From the NCBI GenBank assembly GCA_003973265.1, contig QNYZ01000075.1:1-55409 (forward strand): DNA of 55,409 nt, given 5' to 3'. The translations under genes and the position numbers were made by a program. Of this stretch, positions 8,520-17,701 are shown one piece after another; within the stretch, counting starts at the first letter, position 1; each line of letters begins with the position of its first letter. The notes below the pieces were generated by a model, which was given only the letters and a program-made list of their open reading frames with translations, had not been told where the DNA came from and did not search any database. The stretch is from Deltaproteobacteria bacterium (GTDB lineage: Bacteria > Desulfobacterota > Desulfobacteria > Desulfobacterales > QNYZ01).

Positions 8520-9746
8520 CTATTTGATCTTTTTCATAAATACAGATTCGATCGGTTCACCAACGGCTTTCCATGTTCCGCCATCCACCCGGTAAATCTG
8601 AAGTTTGTCCACGCCCTCTTTATCCGTTTCGGAATAGGTGACCGGTGCCACCGTGGTTTTCGGATCATAGGACCGATCACCATGCATGGCCAGCAATTCT
8701 TCATAAAGCGACTTTCGCGTAATCTCTTTGCCATCGGCTTTGGCCCTTTTAATGGCTTCCACGGCGACCTGGGCAACCATGATCCCGTTGGTATAGTTAT
8801 GGGAGTTGGCCGCTTTCTCGTCGCGGCCGTACTTTTTGGCCAGAGCAAGTTGAAAATCAGTCCCTTCACCCTTAACGGATGTCAACGTATAAGATGTGGT
8901 CCAGAAATAATTTTCAGCAGCAGATCCGGCCAGGGCAATCAGGTCGTTTCCACCGGTGTAATGGGCGCCGAGAAAGGTAATTTTGCCTTTTTCGCCAAAA
9001 GTTTTGGCGGCAATACCGAGTCGCTGGGCATCCTTGAGCAGTGTCGCCACCGGTGACTGCACGGTGTGACAAATGACGTACTGGACTTTTTTATTCAGCA
9101 GCCGTTTCAGCGTGGCCGTGTTATCGAGATCCTTACCATGCTCCACGACTTCGACGATGTCCATCTTTAGGCCGGCTTTAACGGCCTTTTTGGCATCTTC
9201 GACAGGCCCGCGTCCAAAAGCAGACGGATGGATAAACATGGCAACCTTGGGCGTATCGCCTTTATGATTGGCCACCACATACTCGGCCAGCGTGACCATC
9301 TGGCTGGAATAAGAAGCGATCGGCAGAAAAATATAGTGGGAGTCCACCAGGTTTCCTGCGTGAAAGGACGCCGGAATCACCGGAATCTGCTCTTCTTCGA
9401 AATCCCGCTTTAACCCCAGAGTGCTGCCCGTGGAGTAGTTCAGGTACAAGACAATGCCCATGTCAAGATAATCTTCGAAGTTCCGCTTGGTAATATCGGT
9501 TTTATATTGATCGTCGCGGATGAAACATTCGACCTTGTCATCTCCCAACACCTTTTCGTCATTGACATACTTGATGTAATCCTCAACACCCTTGGAATAC
9601 GGGTTGCCCGCATCGGATGTGGGGCCGGTGATCGCCAGAGACAACCCCAGCTTGTAAGTATTGCCCGCCTGTGCCTGGGCGCCGAAGGCCAAAATCAGTA
9701 GCAATGCCAGACCAACATGGATAAATAATGCTTTTTTTGTTTTCAT
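8520..9746 (-). CDS. livK: ABC transporter periplasmic substrate-binding protein (LivK-like)
   Basis: The 408-aa protein begins with a signal peptide (basic start, hydrophobic core, cleavage near AQAG) and continues as a type I periplasmic binding protein (YKLGLSLAITGPTSDAG). It captures the ligand for the adjacent LivHMGF-type transporter. The start at 9746 is fixed by a perfect AGGAGGAG upstream and by the signal peptide. The nearby acyl-CoA synthetase suggests a carboxylic acid (fatty or aromatic) rather than a branched-chain amino acid as ligand; that is inference from context. Confidence 0.92.
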   Translation of the reverse strand: MKTKKALFIHVGLALLLILAFGAQAQAGNTYKLGLSLAITGPTSDAGNPYSKGVEDYIKYVNDEKVLGDDKVECFIRDDQYKTDITKRNFEDYLDMGIVLYLNYSTGSTLGLKRDFEEEQIPVIPASFHAGNLVDSHYIFLPIASYSSQMVTLAEYVVANHKGDTPKVAMFIHPSAFGRGPVEDAKKAVKAGLKMDIVEVVEHGKDLDNTATLKRLLNKKVQYVICHTVQSPVATLLKDAQRLGIAAKTFGEKGKITFLGAHYTGGNDLIALAGSAAENYFWTTSYTLTSVKGEGTDFQLALAKKYGRDEKAANSHNYTNGIMVAQVAVEAIKRAKADGKEITRKSLYEELLAMHGDRSYDPKTTVAPVTYSETDKEGVDKLQIYRVDGGTWKAVGEPIESVFMKKIK

Positions 9747-9858
9747 GTGTCTCCTCCTAATTTCGGTTAAGGGGTAAAAAATTGATGCCCGCAAAAAAAT
9801 AAGCTTTCCTGCGACGCTCATCAAACTGCCACCCGCTTTCTTCCAGGCCCCCGGGACA

Positions 9859-10953
9859 TCAATAACGGAACGGCCACAGCTTGAAATAAGTTCGCGCAAT
9901 CCGCCACCAGTTGGCAATCCCGCGAGGTTCGAACATTAAGAATAAAACAATTACCAGGCCAAAAGTCAATGGCCGCAGGGCCGTGGACAGATTCATTACC
10001 GCCGGTAGCAAGTGACCGACATATTCCGCCAGATTTTCTACCAGCAGGTCCAGCATGTAAATCGCGATGGGACCAAAAAATGACCCGACCAGTGTTCCCA
10101 GACCGCCGACAATCGCCATGGCTAGATAGGTAATGGAGTGATGAAGGGTAAACGATTCGAACCCGACGCCCCGGTATAAATATGCGTGCAGGGCACCGGC
10201 CACACCCGCGAAAAACCCGGCCAGGGCAAAGGCATATACCTTGGTCAGCCCCGGGGACATGCCCATGGCATCAGCCGCCCGGTCGTTGTCCCGGACAGCC
10301 ACCAGACAGCGTCCGTACCGGGTTCTAAGCAGGTTTCTTACGGCAAAGCCCGCTATCACCACGACCACCAGAATAACATAGTACCAGAACTGGTAATGCT
10401 GTTTCCGTGCTATTTTGCCGGTAAACCAGAACACCCGACCCACAAAGATCGTCTGGCCCTGGTTAAAAAATTTCATGAAGTTAATCACCCACTCAAAGAT
10501 CATTTGAAACGATAATGTCGCGATGGCCAGATAGAGATGTTTGAGCCGAAACGCCGGTAAACCGACCAGGGCGCCGAACCCGGCCCCCACGCCGCCGGAT
10601 ATCAGAATCATCAGCGGCCAGGCATGCGTAATTAATATATGACGATCTCCCAGTAGATGGGAAAAGGAGGCCAGGGTATAGGCCCCCACCCCCACAAAAG
10701 CCGCATGGCCGATGGAAATCAACCCGGCAAAACCGGTTAAAAGATTCAGGCCGAGGATGGCCACAATGGCGATGAGGATATTATCAATGACCAGCAACGT
10801 GCGGTCAGAAACGGAAATAAAAAGCGGCCAGGCAAACACCAGTACCAGCATGCAGCAGAAAATCAGTCGATCGAAATGTGTTAAAAAGATACGCTGTTCG
10901 TCTTTATATGAGGTAAAATAATTACCGGTTGCCACCCATCGATTTGTTGCCAT
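9859..10953 (-). CDS. livM: Liv-type ABC transporter permease (LivM-like)
   Basis: The 364-aa inner-membrane protein has about ten hydrophobic segments and the LivM signature regions GLNLLTGFAGLISIGHAAFVG and VAVRDNDRAADAMG. It pairs with LivH to form the membrane channel. An N-terminal soluble extension of about 30 residues precedes the first membrane helix. Its start lies 3 bp after the livH stop, as expected for coupled expression. Confidence 0.94.
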   Translation of the reverse strand: MATNRWVATGNYFTSYKDEQRIFLTHFDRLIFCCMLVLVFAWPLFISVSDRTLLVIDNILIAIVAILGLNLLTGFAGLISIGHAAFVGVGAYTLASFSHLLGDRHILITHAWPLMILISGGVGAGFGALVGLPAFRLKHLYLAIATLSFQMIFEWVINFMKFFNQGQTIFVGRVFWFTGKIARKQHYQFWYYVILVVVVIAGFAVRNLLRTRYGRCLVAVRDNDRAADAMGMSPGLTKVYAFALAGFFAGVAGALHAYLYRGVGFESFTLHHSITYLAMAIVGGLGTLVGSFFGPIAIYMLDLLVENLAEYVGHLLPAVMNLSTALRPLTFGLVIVLFLMFEPRGIANWWRIARTYFKLWPFRY

Positions 10954-10956
10954 GCG

Positions 10957-11850
10957 TTACACTCGCTCAATTTCGTGTGTGCCGAACAACCCGTGCGGTT
11001 TAAACAGCAATATGATTAATAAAATGATATAGGGTAAAACATTGGCCGTCCCATTCAGTCCCCAGTTGCCATCCAGGTATCCGGCAGCGAATTGCTGAAT
11101 CAATCCCATAATGATACCGGCCACGACGGCCCCGACAATGGAATCGAGCCCGCCCAGGATCACCACGGGAAACACCGCAATCCCAAACGCGTGCAGGGTA
11201 TCAAAGTTCAGGCCGGTGATATTGCCGATAATCGATCCGGCGGCGGCGGCGCTGAGACCTGCCGTGGCCCAGGCCAGTCCGAATACCCGGGGAATGGAAA
11301 TGCCTACCGACATTGAAGCCAGCTGGTCATCGGACACCGCGCGCATGGAGATCCCCAGGGTTGATTTGGTAAAAAACCAGGAAAACCCCCCGATCATGAT
11401 GGCTGTGATGATGACACCCACCATTTGGGTCCACGAGATGGATACCCCGTAAACGGTCAGCGGATGTGCCGGTAAAAACTCGGGAAATGAAAAATTTTCT
11501 GTACCGAACGGAGTCAGATAAACCAGACCGTCGATAATCGACATCAGGCCGATGGTCACCATGATCACCGAGATGATCGGCTCGCCGATCAACCGGCGTA
11601 AAAAAATCCGCTCCACCCCCATGGCCAGAAAAAACGTAATGATCAGGCTCAATATAAATGAAATGTAAATGGGAATGCCCGCCCAGACGGTGAGGGCGTA
11701 TGTGATAAATGCCCCGGCAGCAATAATCTGCCCATGGGCAATATTGAGTACGCGGCTGGATTTATAGATCAAAACGAAACCGAGGGCAGACAGGGCGTAA
11801 ATCGAGCCTACCACAATCCCGCTGACAACCAGTTGAAAAAAATAGCTCAT
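10957..11850 (-). CDS. livH: Liv-type ABC transporter permease (LivH-like)
   Basis: The 297-aa integral membrane protein shows the LivH pattern: SGIVVGSIYALSALGFVLIYK at the N-terminus, VLNIAHG, and the conserved cytoplasmic loop motif AVSDDQLASMSVG contacting the ATPase. The ATG overlaps the last base of the upstream acyl-CoA synthetase stop, so translation is coupled. It should be the partner of the LivM-like permease. Confidence 0.94.
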   Translation of the reverse strand: MSYFFQLVVSGIVVGSIYALSALGFVLIYKSSRVLNIAHGQIIAAGAFITYALTVWAGIPIYISFILSLIITFFLAMGVERIFLRRLIGEPIISVIMVTIGLMSIIDGLVYLTPFGTENFSFPEFLPAHPLTVYGVSISWTQMVGVIITAIMIGGFSWFFTKSTLGISMRAVSDDQLASMSVGISIPRVFGLAWATAGLSAAAAGSIIGNITGLNFDTLHAFGIAVFPVVILGGLDSIVGAVVAGIIMGLIQQFAAGYLDGNWGLNGTANVLPYIILLIILLFKPHGLFGTHEIERV

Positions 11851-13775
11851 TATGATTCTTCCATTGTATAAAAGGACAAATTGGTTTTCACTGTGGTGGT
11901 TTGTCCATCCTGATATTGGAAAAAGGCCTCCACTTCTTTTTCACTGACGCCTTCGTCGTAAAGTCCGTCGTACAGCGGCTGATACTTTTCCAGCAGAAAT
12001 TTCCGGCGAAGTTTGCCTGTCTTGGTCAGTTCGCCGTCATCCACATCAAGCAGTTTGTATAAAATCGCAAATCGGTGTATTTTATAGTAATCTTTTTCGA
12101 CGTTCTGGTTGTATGCGTCCACCTGCTCACGGACCAGCCCGGCCACTTCCGGCTTTTGGGATAAATCCATATAGGTCGTGTAGGAAATCCCCTTATCCTC
12201 AGCCCATTTACCCACCACCACCGGATCAATATTGATCAGCGCGGCAATGAAATCCTGTTTGTTTCCGAAGATAACCACCTCTTTGATGTAAGGACTGAAT
12301 TTAAGTTTGTTTTCCAGGAACTGCGGGCTGAACATCTCGCCCTTACTGTTATGCATCACATCGGCCAGCCGATCAATGACGACCAGATGGCCGCTTTCGT
12401 CGATATAGCCGGCATCACCGGAATGCAGCCAGCCATCCACAATCAGCTCCCTGGTTTTGTCAGGTTGGTTGTAAAACCCTTTAATCATGGAAGGTGAGCG
12501 AGACAGAATTTCGCCTTCTTCGGATATTCTGCATTCGGTTTTGGGAAGGGGTTTACCCACCGTGTCCGGCCGGACATCACCGTCACGATGCATGTACGCA
12601 ATGCCGGTAATCTCGGTTTGGCCGTAAATCTGTTTCAGGTTCACGCCCAGGGCCTGATAGAACGTAAACAGATCGGGTCCCAGAGCCGCCCCGCCGGTGT
12701 ATGCCCGCCGAAGACGCAAAAACCCGATCTGGTTAACCAGGGGGGACAGGACCATCGTTTTTCCAAGCCAGTCCCGAATCTTCAGCCACGACGGCATACG
12801 TTGACCTGACATGCGATAGGTGGCCGCCTGTTCGCCGATTTTGATAAAATAATTGTACATTTTACGGTTGAGCCAGTACGATTCATCGATTTTCAACCAG
12901 ATTTCAGAGCGAATCGTCTCGTAAATACGCGGCGCACCGAATATAAAATGCGGCCCGATTTCCTTCAGATCGGCCATGGCGGTTTCAACTGATTCCGGAA
13001 AGTTGATCGTAATTCCGGTGGCCATGGCGATCCCGAATGAATTCATCTGTTCACCGATCCAGGCAAAGGGCAGAAAAGAGACGTATTCGTCGGTCTCTTC
13101 GAGGGGGTCGACCTTGGTGATCTGAACCCCCATATTAACATAGTTGCGATGACAGAGTATCGCCCCCTTGGGCAGTCCGGTCGTTCCCGAAGTCAGACAG
13201 AGGTGGCAGCCGTCATCCGGGCGGCCCTGATCTACCAGCTCGTCAAACCGGCCTGGATTTTCCCTGAGGGCCGCTTCGCCGATTTCATAAAGATCCTCGA
13301 TGAACATAAACCAGTCATCACTTTGATACCCCCGCATCCCCCGGGGATCTTCGTACAAAACTTTTTTAACCTTGGGAATCCGGTCCCGGACTTCAACCAG
13401 TTTGTCCACCTGTTCCTGATCGTCACAAAAAACGATGCTGACGTCCATCGAATCAAGAATTTTGGCTATTTCGTCAGGCAGGCTGGACTGATAAAGACCG
13501 GCGGACAAGGCACCAACGGCATGAGTACCGATGGAAACGATCAGCATTTCGGGGATATTGTCACAAATCAGGGCGAGTTTATCGTCCTTTTTGAGACCGA
13601 TTTTTTCAAGCCCCAGCGCTGTCTTTGCGACCAGATCGTAGTATTCCTGCCAGGTGATATTATTCCAGACGCCAAAATCCTTTTCCCGCAGGGCGACCTT
13701 GCCGGGTGACTTCTTAACCCGCCAGCGCAACAGCTGCGGAATGGTCATCTCTATTAAATGGTCTCTGTTTTCCAA
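11850..13775 (-). CDS. AMP-dependent acyl-CoA synthetase (long-chain/FadD15-like)
   Basis: The 641-aa enzyme belongs to the ANL superfamily: phosphate-binding loop LTSGTTGLPKGAI, the adenylate motif YGQTE and the hinge/aspartate block DGWLHSGDAGYIDESG. The C-terminal catalytic lysine region follows near LTKTGKLRRK. It would convert an imported carboxylic acid to its CoA thioester with ATP. Its place between livG and livH argues that uptake and activation of the ligand are coupled. Chain length or aromatic specificity cannot be read from the sequence. Confidence 0.92.
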   Translation of the reverse strand: MENRDHLIEMTIPQLLRWRVKKSPGKVALREKDFGVWNNITWQEYYDLVAKTALGLEKIGLKKDDKLALICDNIPEMLIVSIGTHAVGALSAGLYQSSLPDEIAKILDSMDVSIVFCDDQEQVDKLVEVRDRIPKVKKVLYEDPRGMRGYQSDDWFMFIEDLYEIGEAALRENPGRFDELVDQGRPDDGCHLCLTSGTTGLPKGAILCHRNYVNMGVQITKVDPLEETDEYVSFLPFAWIGEQMNSFGIAMATGITINFPESVETAMADLKEIGPHFIFGAPRIYETIRSEIWLKIDESYWLNRKMYNYFIKIGEQAATYRMSGQRMPSWLKIRDWLGKTMVLSPLVNQIGFLRLRRAYTGGAALGPDLFTFYQALGVNLKQIYGQTEITGIAYMHRDGDVRPDTVGKPLPKTECRISEEGEILSRSPSMIKGFYNQPDKTRELIVDGWLHSGDAGYIDESGHLVVIDRLADVMHNSKGEMFSPQFLENKLKFSPYIKEVVIFGNKQDFIAALINIDPVVVGKWAEDKGISYTTYMDLSQKPEVAGLVREQVDAYNQNVEKDYYKIHRFAILYKLLDVDDGELTKTGKLRRKFLLEKYQPLYDGLYDEGVSEKEVEAFFQYQDGQTTTVKTNLSFYTMEES

Positions 13776-13778
13776 TGG

Positions 13779-14540
13779 CTATTCTTCTCCAATATACGCT
13801 TCGATGACCTTGGGGTCCCTGGAAACCTCATCCGGCGTACCCGATCCGATCAATTGGCCGAAATCGAGCACAAATATCCGGTCGGAAATATCCATCACCA
13901 CACCCAGATCATGTTCCACCAGAATAACGGTGATATACCGCTCTCTCTGAATATCCATGATGAAGCGCACCATGTCCTCTTTTTCTTCAACATTCATACC
14001 TGCCATGGGCTCATCCAACAGGATCAACTTGGGCCCCAGGGTCAGCGCACGGGCCACCTCAACCCGTTTCTGAATACCGTACGCCAGATTTCCAACCATG
14101 CTTTTCCGATACGGTTCAAGCTCCATGAAATCAATGACATCTTCAACATAGGCCCGGTTTTCAGCTTCCATCCGGGATGCTTTTCCCCTGTAAATCAAGG
14201 CCTGAAAAAAATTATATTTCAAATTCTGGTGTCGGGCCAGCAGCAGGTTATCCAGTACCGTCATCCCCGAAAACAGTTCTATATTCTGAAATGCCCGGGC
14301 GATGCCCAGTTTGGATATCTGATGGGGCGACGCCTTGCTCAGGTTGTGATCACCAAAGCGGATTTCACCGGAGGTGGGATGATAAAACCCGGATATGCAG
14401 TTTAATATACTGGTTTTTCCGGCGCCGTTGGGGCCGATGATCGATGTAATCAATCCGGGCTCAACAATCATCTTCACACCGGAGAGCGCCTTTAAACCAC
14501 CAAACGACAACGTGACATCTGAAATATGTAGTTTACTCAT
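13779..14540 (-). CDS. livG: Liv-type ABC transporter ATP-binding protein (LivG-like)
   Basis: The 253-aa ATPase has Walker A GPNGAGKTS, Walker B LILLDEPMAGM, and the LivG-specific insertion typical of the first ATPase. The ABC signature is divergent (YGIQKRVEVARAL instead of LSGGQ), as is common in LivG-like proteins. It is the first gene of the reverse operon; its stop is 3 bp before the acyl-CoA synthetase start. Confidence 0.94.
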   Translation of the reverse strand: MSKLHISDVTLSFGGLKALSGVKMIVEPGLITSIIGPNGAGKTSILNCISGFYHPTSGEIRFGDHNLSKASPHQISKLGIARAFQNIELFSGMTVLDNLLLARHQNLKYNFFQALIYRGKASRMEAENRAYVEDVIDFMELEPYRKSMVGNLAYGIQKRVEVARALTLGPKLILLDEPMAGMNVEEKEDMVRFIMDIQRERYITVILVEHDLGVVMDISDRIFVLDFGQLIGSGTPDEVSRDPKVIEAYIGEE

Positions 14541-14586
14541 ATTTTATGCATTATTGTATATAACCCATTCGAAATATTTGAAAACG

Positions 14587-14616
14587 AAAACGGCCGAAGC
14601 TATAATATGGCCGTTT
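14587..14616 (-). terminator. Probable terminator of the PAS/LuxR regulator gene
   Basis: AAAACGGCC / GGCCGTTT stem with a 13-base loop between the regulator stop (14752) and livG. On the minus strand the stem ends in TTTT followed by a second T-rich stretch. Probably separates the two transcription units. Confidence 0.5.
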
Positions 14617-14751
14617 CAGGATTGCAATGATAAATTTTTCACAGCTGTTAGAAGCCCGGGAAACAGATTTATCTTGAAGCAACAATATTCTCCACACCAT
14701 TACCAGAATGTCAAGCTGATAAATCAGTGGTATATTAGTGGTAAAACCCTA

Positions 14752-16527
14752 CTATTTATCAAGGGCCATTAAGAATGTACACAAATTTACTTTTTTATTT
14801 TTAATCCCGAGTTTGCGTCGAATGTTAAACCGGTGAAACATAACGGTATTTTTTGAAACCAGCAACAGCTCCGCCATTTCCTTGTTGGTTTTGCCCTCCT
14901 TGACTAGATTGGCGACACGAACCTCCATGGGGGTAAAATGGGTAAATTGCGAAGACAGGTTGCGAATAAAGGGTGAGATGATATTGTTGAGATTGGTCTC
15001 CAGAACATCAACCAGGGTATCCTGGCGGGTTGACAGCCGGCCGGACTTCAACCGTTCCAGATACGGGCTGACAAGCTCCTTTATATTGGATGTGACCTTT
15101 TCCTCAAGCTCGAGTTTATCGGCTTCACGCTGTTTCAATAACACTTTCAAAGCAATATTTACATTTTTCAGGCGATCGGACTGGGCCTCAAGTTCTTTTT
15201 CACGTTTGCGCAGGGCCATCTCCACCCGCTTGCGTTCTTCTATCTCTTTGCCCAGGTGAAGATTGGTTACTTCGAGTTCCAGGGTTCGTTCCTGGACAAG
15301 ATCTTCAAGGTGGTCGCGATAATTTTTAAGTTCTTTATCCGCCCGCTTCTGCTGGGTTATATCCCGCAGGATCACGATGTTTCCCGCTGTGTTTCCCTTA
15401 TGGTCCAGGTATAAAGTCGAGCTTAACTGGACATCCAGCACCCGGTTATCTTTTGTTCGCCGGCGGGTTTCAAACAGATTGATCTTCTGGCCGCTGAGCA
15501 TCGTTTCAATGGCTTTTTCGGTTTCGGGCCAGCTTTCTTCCGGAACAAACTCGACTTTTTTGCCGATTACCTCTTCCCGGGAAAACCCGAATGTCTGCTC
15601 AAAAGCCGGGTTCACATAGGTTGCATTTCCCCGCATGTCATACACCACTACCGGATCCGGAGAGGACTCCAGCAGCCCCCGATACCGCTGCTCACTTCTT
15701 CGGATCTGTTCCTCGGCTTTCTTCCGCTCGGCGAGCTCCATCCGAACATCGGCATACAACCGCGCCTTTTCCAGCGCGATAAGTGCCAGAGCCGCAAACC
15801 GCTCCAGCATGGCGATATCTTCTGCGTCAAACCGTTTGTCCGGGTGGGTGTGCGCCAGCCCGATCACGCCCTGGATCCCCCGGTCGGATTTCAATGGAAT
15901 ACCGATCGTATGATTCAGCCTGTCAAAATCTTTTTCGGCAATCCGGCCATCCCATGTGCTGTAGTCGTCTACCAATACCGGTTTTTCAGACACCCACACC
16001 TTACCGCCCAACCCTTCGCCCCGTTTCACCCGAAGCCCCAACTGGCCGGCGAAAACGCCTTTACCCACGCGCATTTCCATTTCTTTCCGGGGAAAATTCA
16101 TCAGGAAAACAAATCCGTGATCCGTACCGACCAGCGTAGACACCCGTTCCAGTATGGTTTGAAGCAGTTCCTTTCGTTCCAGGCGATCAATCAGCGCCAC
16201 TGCTGTTTGATGCAGTGCCGATAAATATTCACCCTGACGCTGGAACGACTGTTTAGCTTTCTCGAAATTCTCGACCTGGGTTTCCAGGGCGCGGATCCGC
16301 GCTTTAAGGGCTTTGCAGGATGGATGGGTTGGGGGTGCTGGGTTTGCTGGGTTCATTGGGTTCGTTGGGTTCATTGGGTTCGTTGGGTTTGTTGGGTTCA
16401 TTGAGTTCATTGGGTTCGTTGGGTTTGTTGGGTTCGCTCGGTTCATTGAGTTTGCTGGGAATATAATGGATATGGCTGCAGCCTGTCCCCGGGTAATCAT
16501 CACCAACAGATCGGAAGCTTTGGTCAA
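14752..16527 (-). CDS. GAF-PAS sensor with C-terminal LuxR-type HTH
   Basis: The protein of up to 591 aa has, in order: an Asn-Pro-rich tandem repeat (about 27-65), a coiled coil, a GAF domain (about 110-255), a second short coiled coil, a PAS domain (about 285-400; VVYDMRGNATYVNP, FGFSREEVIGK), another coiled coil, and a LuxR/GerE-type HTH (about 530-591; TPMEVRVANLVKEGKTNKEMAELL). It has no kinase or receiver domain, so it probably couples a ligand or redox signal directly to transcription. The start is uncertain: several ATG codons lie within the repeat and a second frame is open across it. It stands divergent from a DUF3795 gene and upstream of the liv operon, which it may regulate. Confidence 0.85.
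   Translation of the reverse strand: MTKASDLLVMITRGQAAAISIIFPANSMNRANPTNPTNPMNSMNPTNPTNPMNPTNPMNPANPAPPTHPSCKALKARIRALETQVENFEKAKQSFQRQGEYLSALHQTAVALIDRLERKELLQTILERVSTLVGTDHGFVFLMNFPRKEMEMRVGKGVFAGQLGLRVKRGEGLGGKVWVSEKPVLVDDYSTWDGRIAEKDFDRLNHTIGIPLKSDRGIQGVIGLAHTHPDKRFDAEDIAMLERFAALALIALEKARLYADVRMELAERKKAEEQIRRSEQRYRGLLESSPDPVVVYDMRGNATYVNPAFEQTFGFSREEVIGKKVEFVPEESWPETEKAIETMLSGQKINLFETRRRTKDNRVLDVQLSSTLYLDHKGNTAGNIVILRDITQQKRADKELKNYRDHLEDLVQERTLELEVTNLHLGKEIEERKRVEMALRKREKELEAQSDRLKNVNIALKVLLKQREADKLELEEKVTSNIKELVSPYLERLKSGRLSTRQDTLVDVLETNLNNIISPFIRNLSSQFTHFTPMEVRVANLVKEGKTNKEMAELLLVSKNTVMFHRFNIRRKLGIKNKKVNLCTFLMALDK
16340..16456. repeat. Thirteen tandem copies of a 9-bp unit
   Basis: From 16340 the consensus GGGTTCRTT repeats in perfect 9-bp register 13 times, with a further weaker unit just before (16331-16339). 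On the minus strand it encodes an (X-Asn-Pro)n tract at the N-terminus of the GAF/PAS/LuxR regulator. Because the unit is a multiple of three, copy number changes alter the tract length without shifting the frame. Confidence 0.95.
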
Positions 16528-16722
16528 TTATCTCATGTAATGCCCTATTTTTCAATCAGATAGAATACCCATTGAGCAGCAGCGTTTACCGGGCGATTTG
16601 GAAATGGCACCACGATCCAGTAATTCCGGCGGAATACTGTTTGACAAATGTCTCATTTATACTATTTCTTTAGAAGACAGACGCTCGAAAAGTTGAACCG
16701 ATAAAGGAGGTTCGGTAAAAAT

Positions 16723-17217
16723 ATGATGAAAATAAATCCGGATTTTTTGTCTCCCTGCGGGCTGTATTGTGGCGTTTGCGCCATTCATATTGCCCACCGT
16801 GAAAACAACCAGAAATTCAAGGAAGGATTGGCGAAGCTTTACCGGGGAGGTGTCCCCGGCAAGGGCATTCTGCCCAATAGTGACAACCTTACTGCGGATG
16901 ATATCCGCTGCAAGGGGTGCCTGTCGGATGATCGGTTTATGCATTGTAACCAGTGTGAAATCAGGAATTGCGCGAAGAAGAAAGGGTATACCGGATGTCA
17001 TCAGTGCGATGAATTTCCCTGTCATTATATCGAAAATTTTTCGATGGCGGTTGGAAAAAAAGTTATTTTACGGGCCGTTCCGTACAGAAGGAAGTTTGGT
17101 ACCGAGAAATGGGTGATCGATGAAGAAGCCCGCTATTTCTGCCCGGAATGCGGCCATAAAGTTTTTCGGGGTGTGATAAGATGCAACCAGTGTAGAGCAG
17201 AACTGGACCTGGATTAA
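16723..17217 (+). CDS. DUF3795 cysteine-rich protein
   Basis: The 164-aa protein matches DUF3795: an N-terminal CGLYCGVCAIH block, a central CKGCLSDD...C-x2-C-x4-C cluster, CHQCDEFPC, and a C-terminal zinc-ribbon-like pair (CPECG, CNQCR). The many paired cysteines suggest metal binding. The family is frequent in anaerobes and has no assigned role. AAAGGAGG lies 10 bases before the tandem ATG codons. The PAS/LuxR gene is divergent, with about 195 bp between them. Confidence 0.85.
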   Translation: MMKINPDFLSPCGLYCGVCAIHIAHRENNQKFKEGLAKLYRGGVPGKGILPNSDNLTADDIRCKGCLSDDRFMHCNQCEIRNCAKKKGYTGCHQCDEFPCHYIENFSMAVGKKVILRAVPYRRKFGTEKWVIDEEARYFCPECGHKVFRGVIRCNQCRAELDLD

Positions 17218-17306
17218 TTTATCAGAGGCATAAATTTTCGATTTTCCGTCTGGAACTGTTTCGCGGGGCGGCCGCGTAAAGCCACTGGAAAGGAGACGAT
17301 TGTTTT

Positions 17307-17387
17307 ATGAATTTTTACTCCGTGAATTTTATTGTCGCCGGATCAATCGGGATCAACGATGCTGTTGATCTTCTATCGCTTTTTTAA
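17307..17387 (+). pseudogene. Short ORF/gene remnant with good ribosome binding site
   Basis: ATG after AAAGGAGA opens a 26-codon frame (MNFYSVNFIVAGS...) ending at TAA right after a T-run. Past the T-run another frame continues with a membrane-like peptide (LTAFIFGPSF). This looks like the start of a small membrane protein broken by a frameshift, but the two halves cannot be proven to belong together. Confidence 0.3.
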
Positions 17388-17494
17388 CAGCCTTTATCTT
17401 CGGACCCTCTTTTGTTCACATCCGGCATGAATCTATCAAAAACCTGCTATCGCTGAGACTGTCAATATCCTCTGGCAGAGGAGACCATGCTTTC

Positions 17495-17695
17495 GGTTTT
17501 TGTGGCTATCTATGTGTCAACAACCCGTATGAATTGGGCAAGGTGACATTTCGTATTACCAAAAGAGAACAAAATTCTCAGTGTCCGGCGTGTGATAGTC
17601 GTAACGTCATTCTAAAAGGAGCTGTAAAAAGCATCCGCACAGATACTCTTGTTGAATCGCCGGGACCGGCAAGATCGGGTTTAACCCGATACTGA
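17495..17695 (+). pseudogene. Remnant of a transposase N-terminus (ISL3-like zinc finger)
   Basis: The frame ending at TGA 17693-17695 encodes a peptide with VTFRITKRE, then CPACDSRNVILKG and a following basic stretch. This resembles the N-terminal zinc-binding region of ISL3-type transposases. The rest of the transposase is missing and no start codon with ribosome binding site is seen. A perfect 15-bp palindrome (17675-17689, TCGGGTT-TAACCCGA) ends the segment. Best read as a decayed mobile-element fragment; assignment rests on one motif. Confidence 0.4.
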
Positions 17696-17701
17696 ATGAA
17701 A

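Noticed and set aside
7824..9056. 410-codon forward ORF across livF and livK
   Set aside because: It is antisense to two well-supported transporter genes with signature motifs; the translation has no recognisable domain.
16304..16555. 83-codon ORF through the 9-bp repeat in another frame
   Set aside because: It ends shortly after the repeat and has no domain; kept only as a note on start ambiguity of the regulator.
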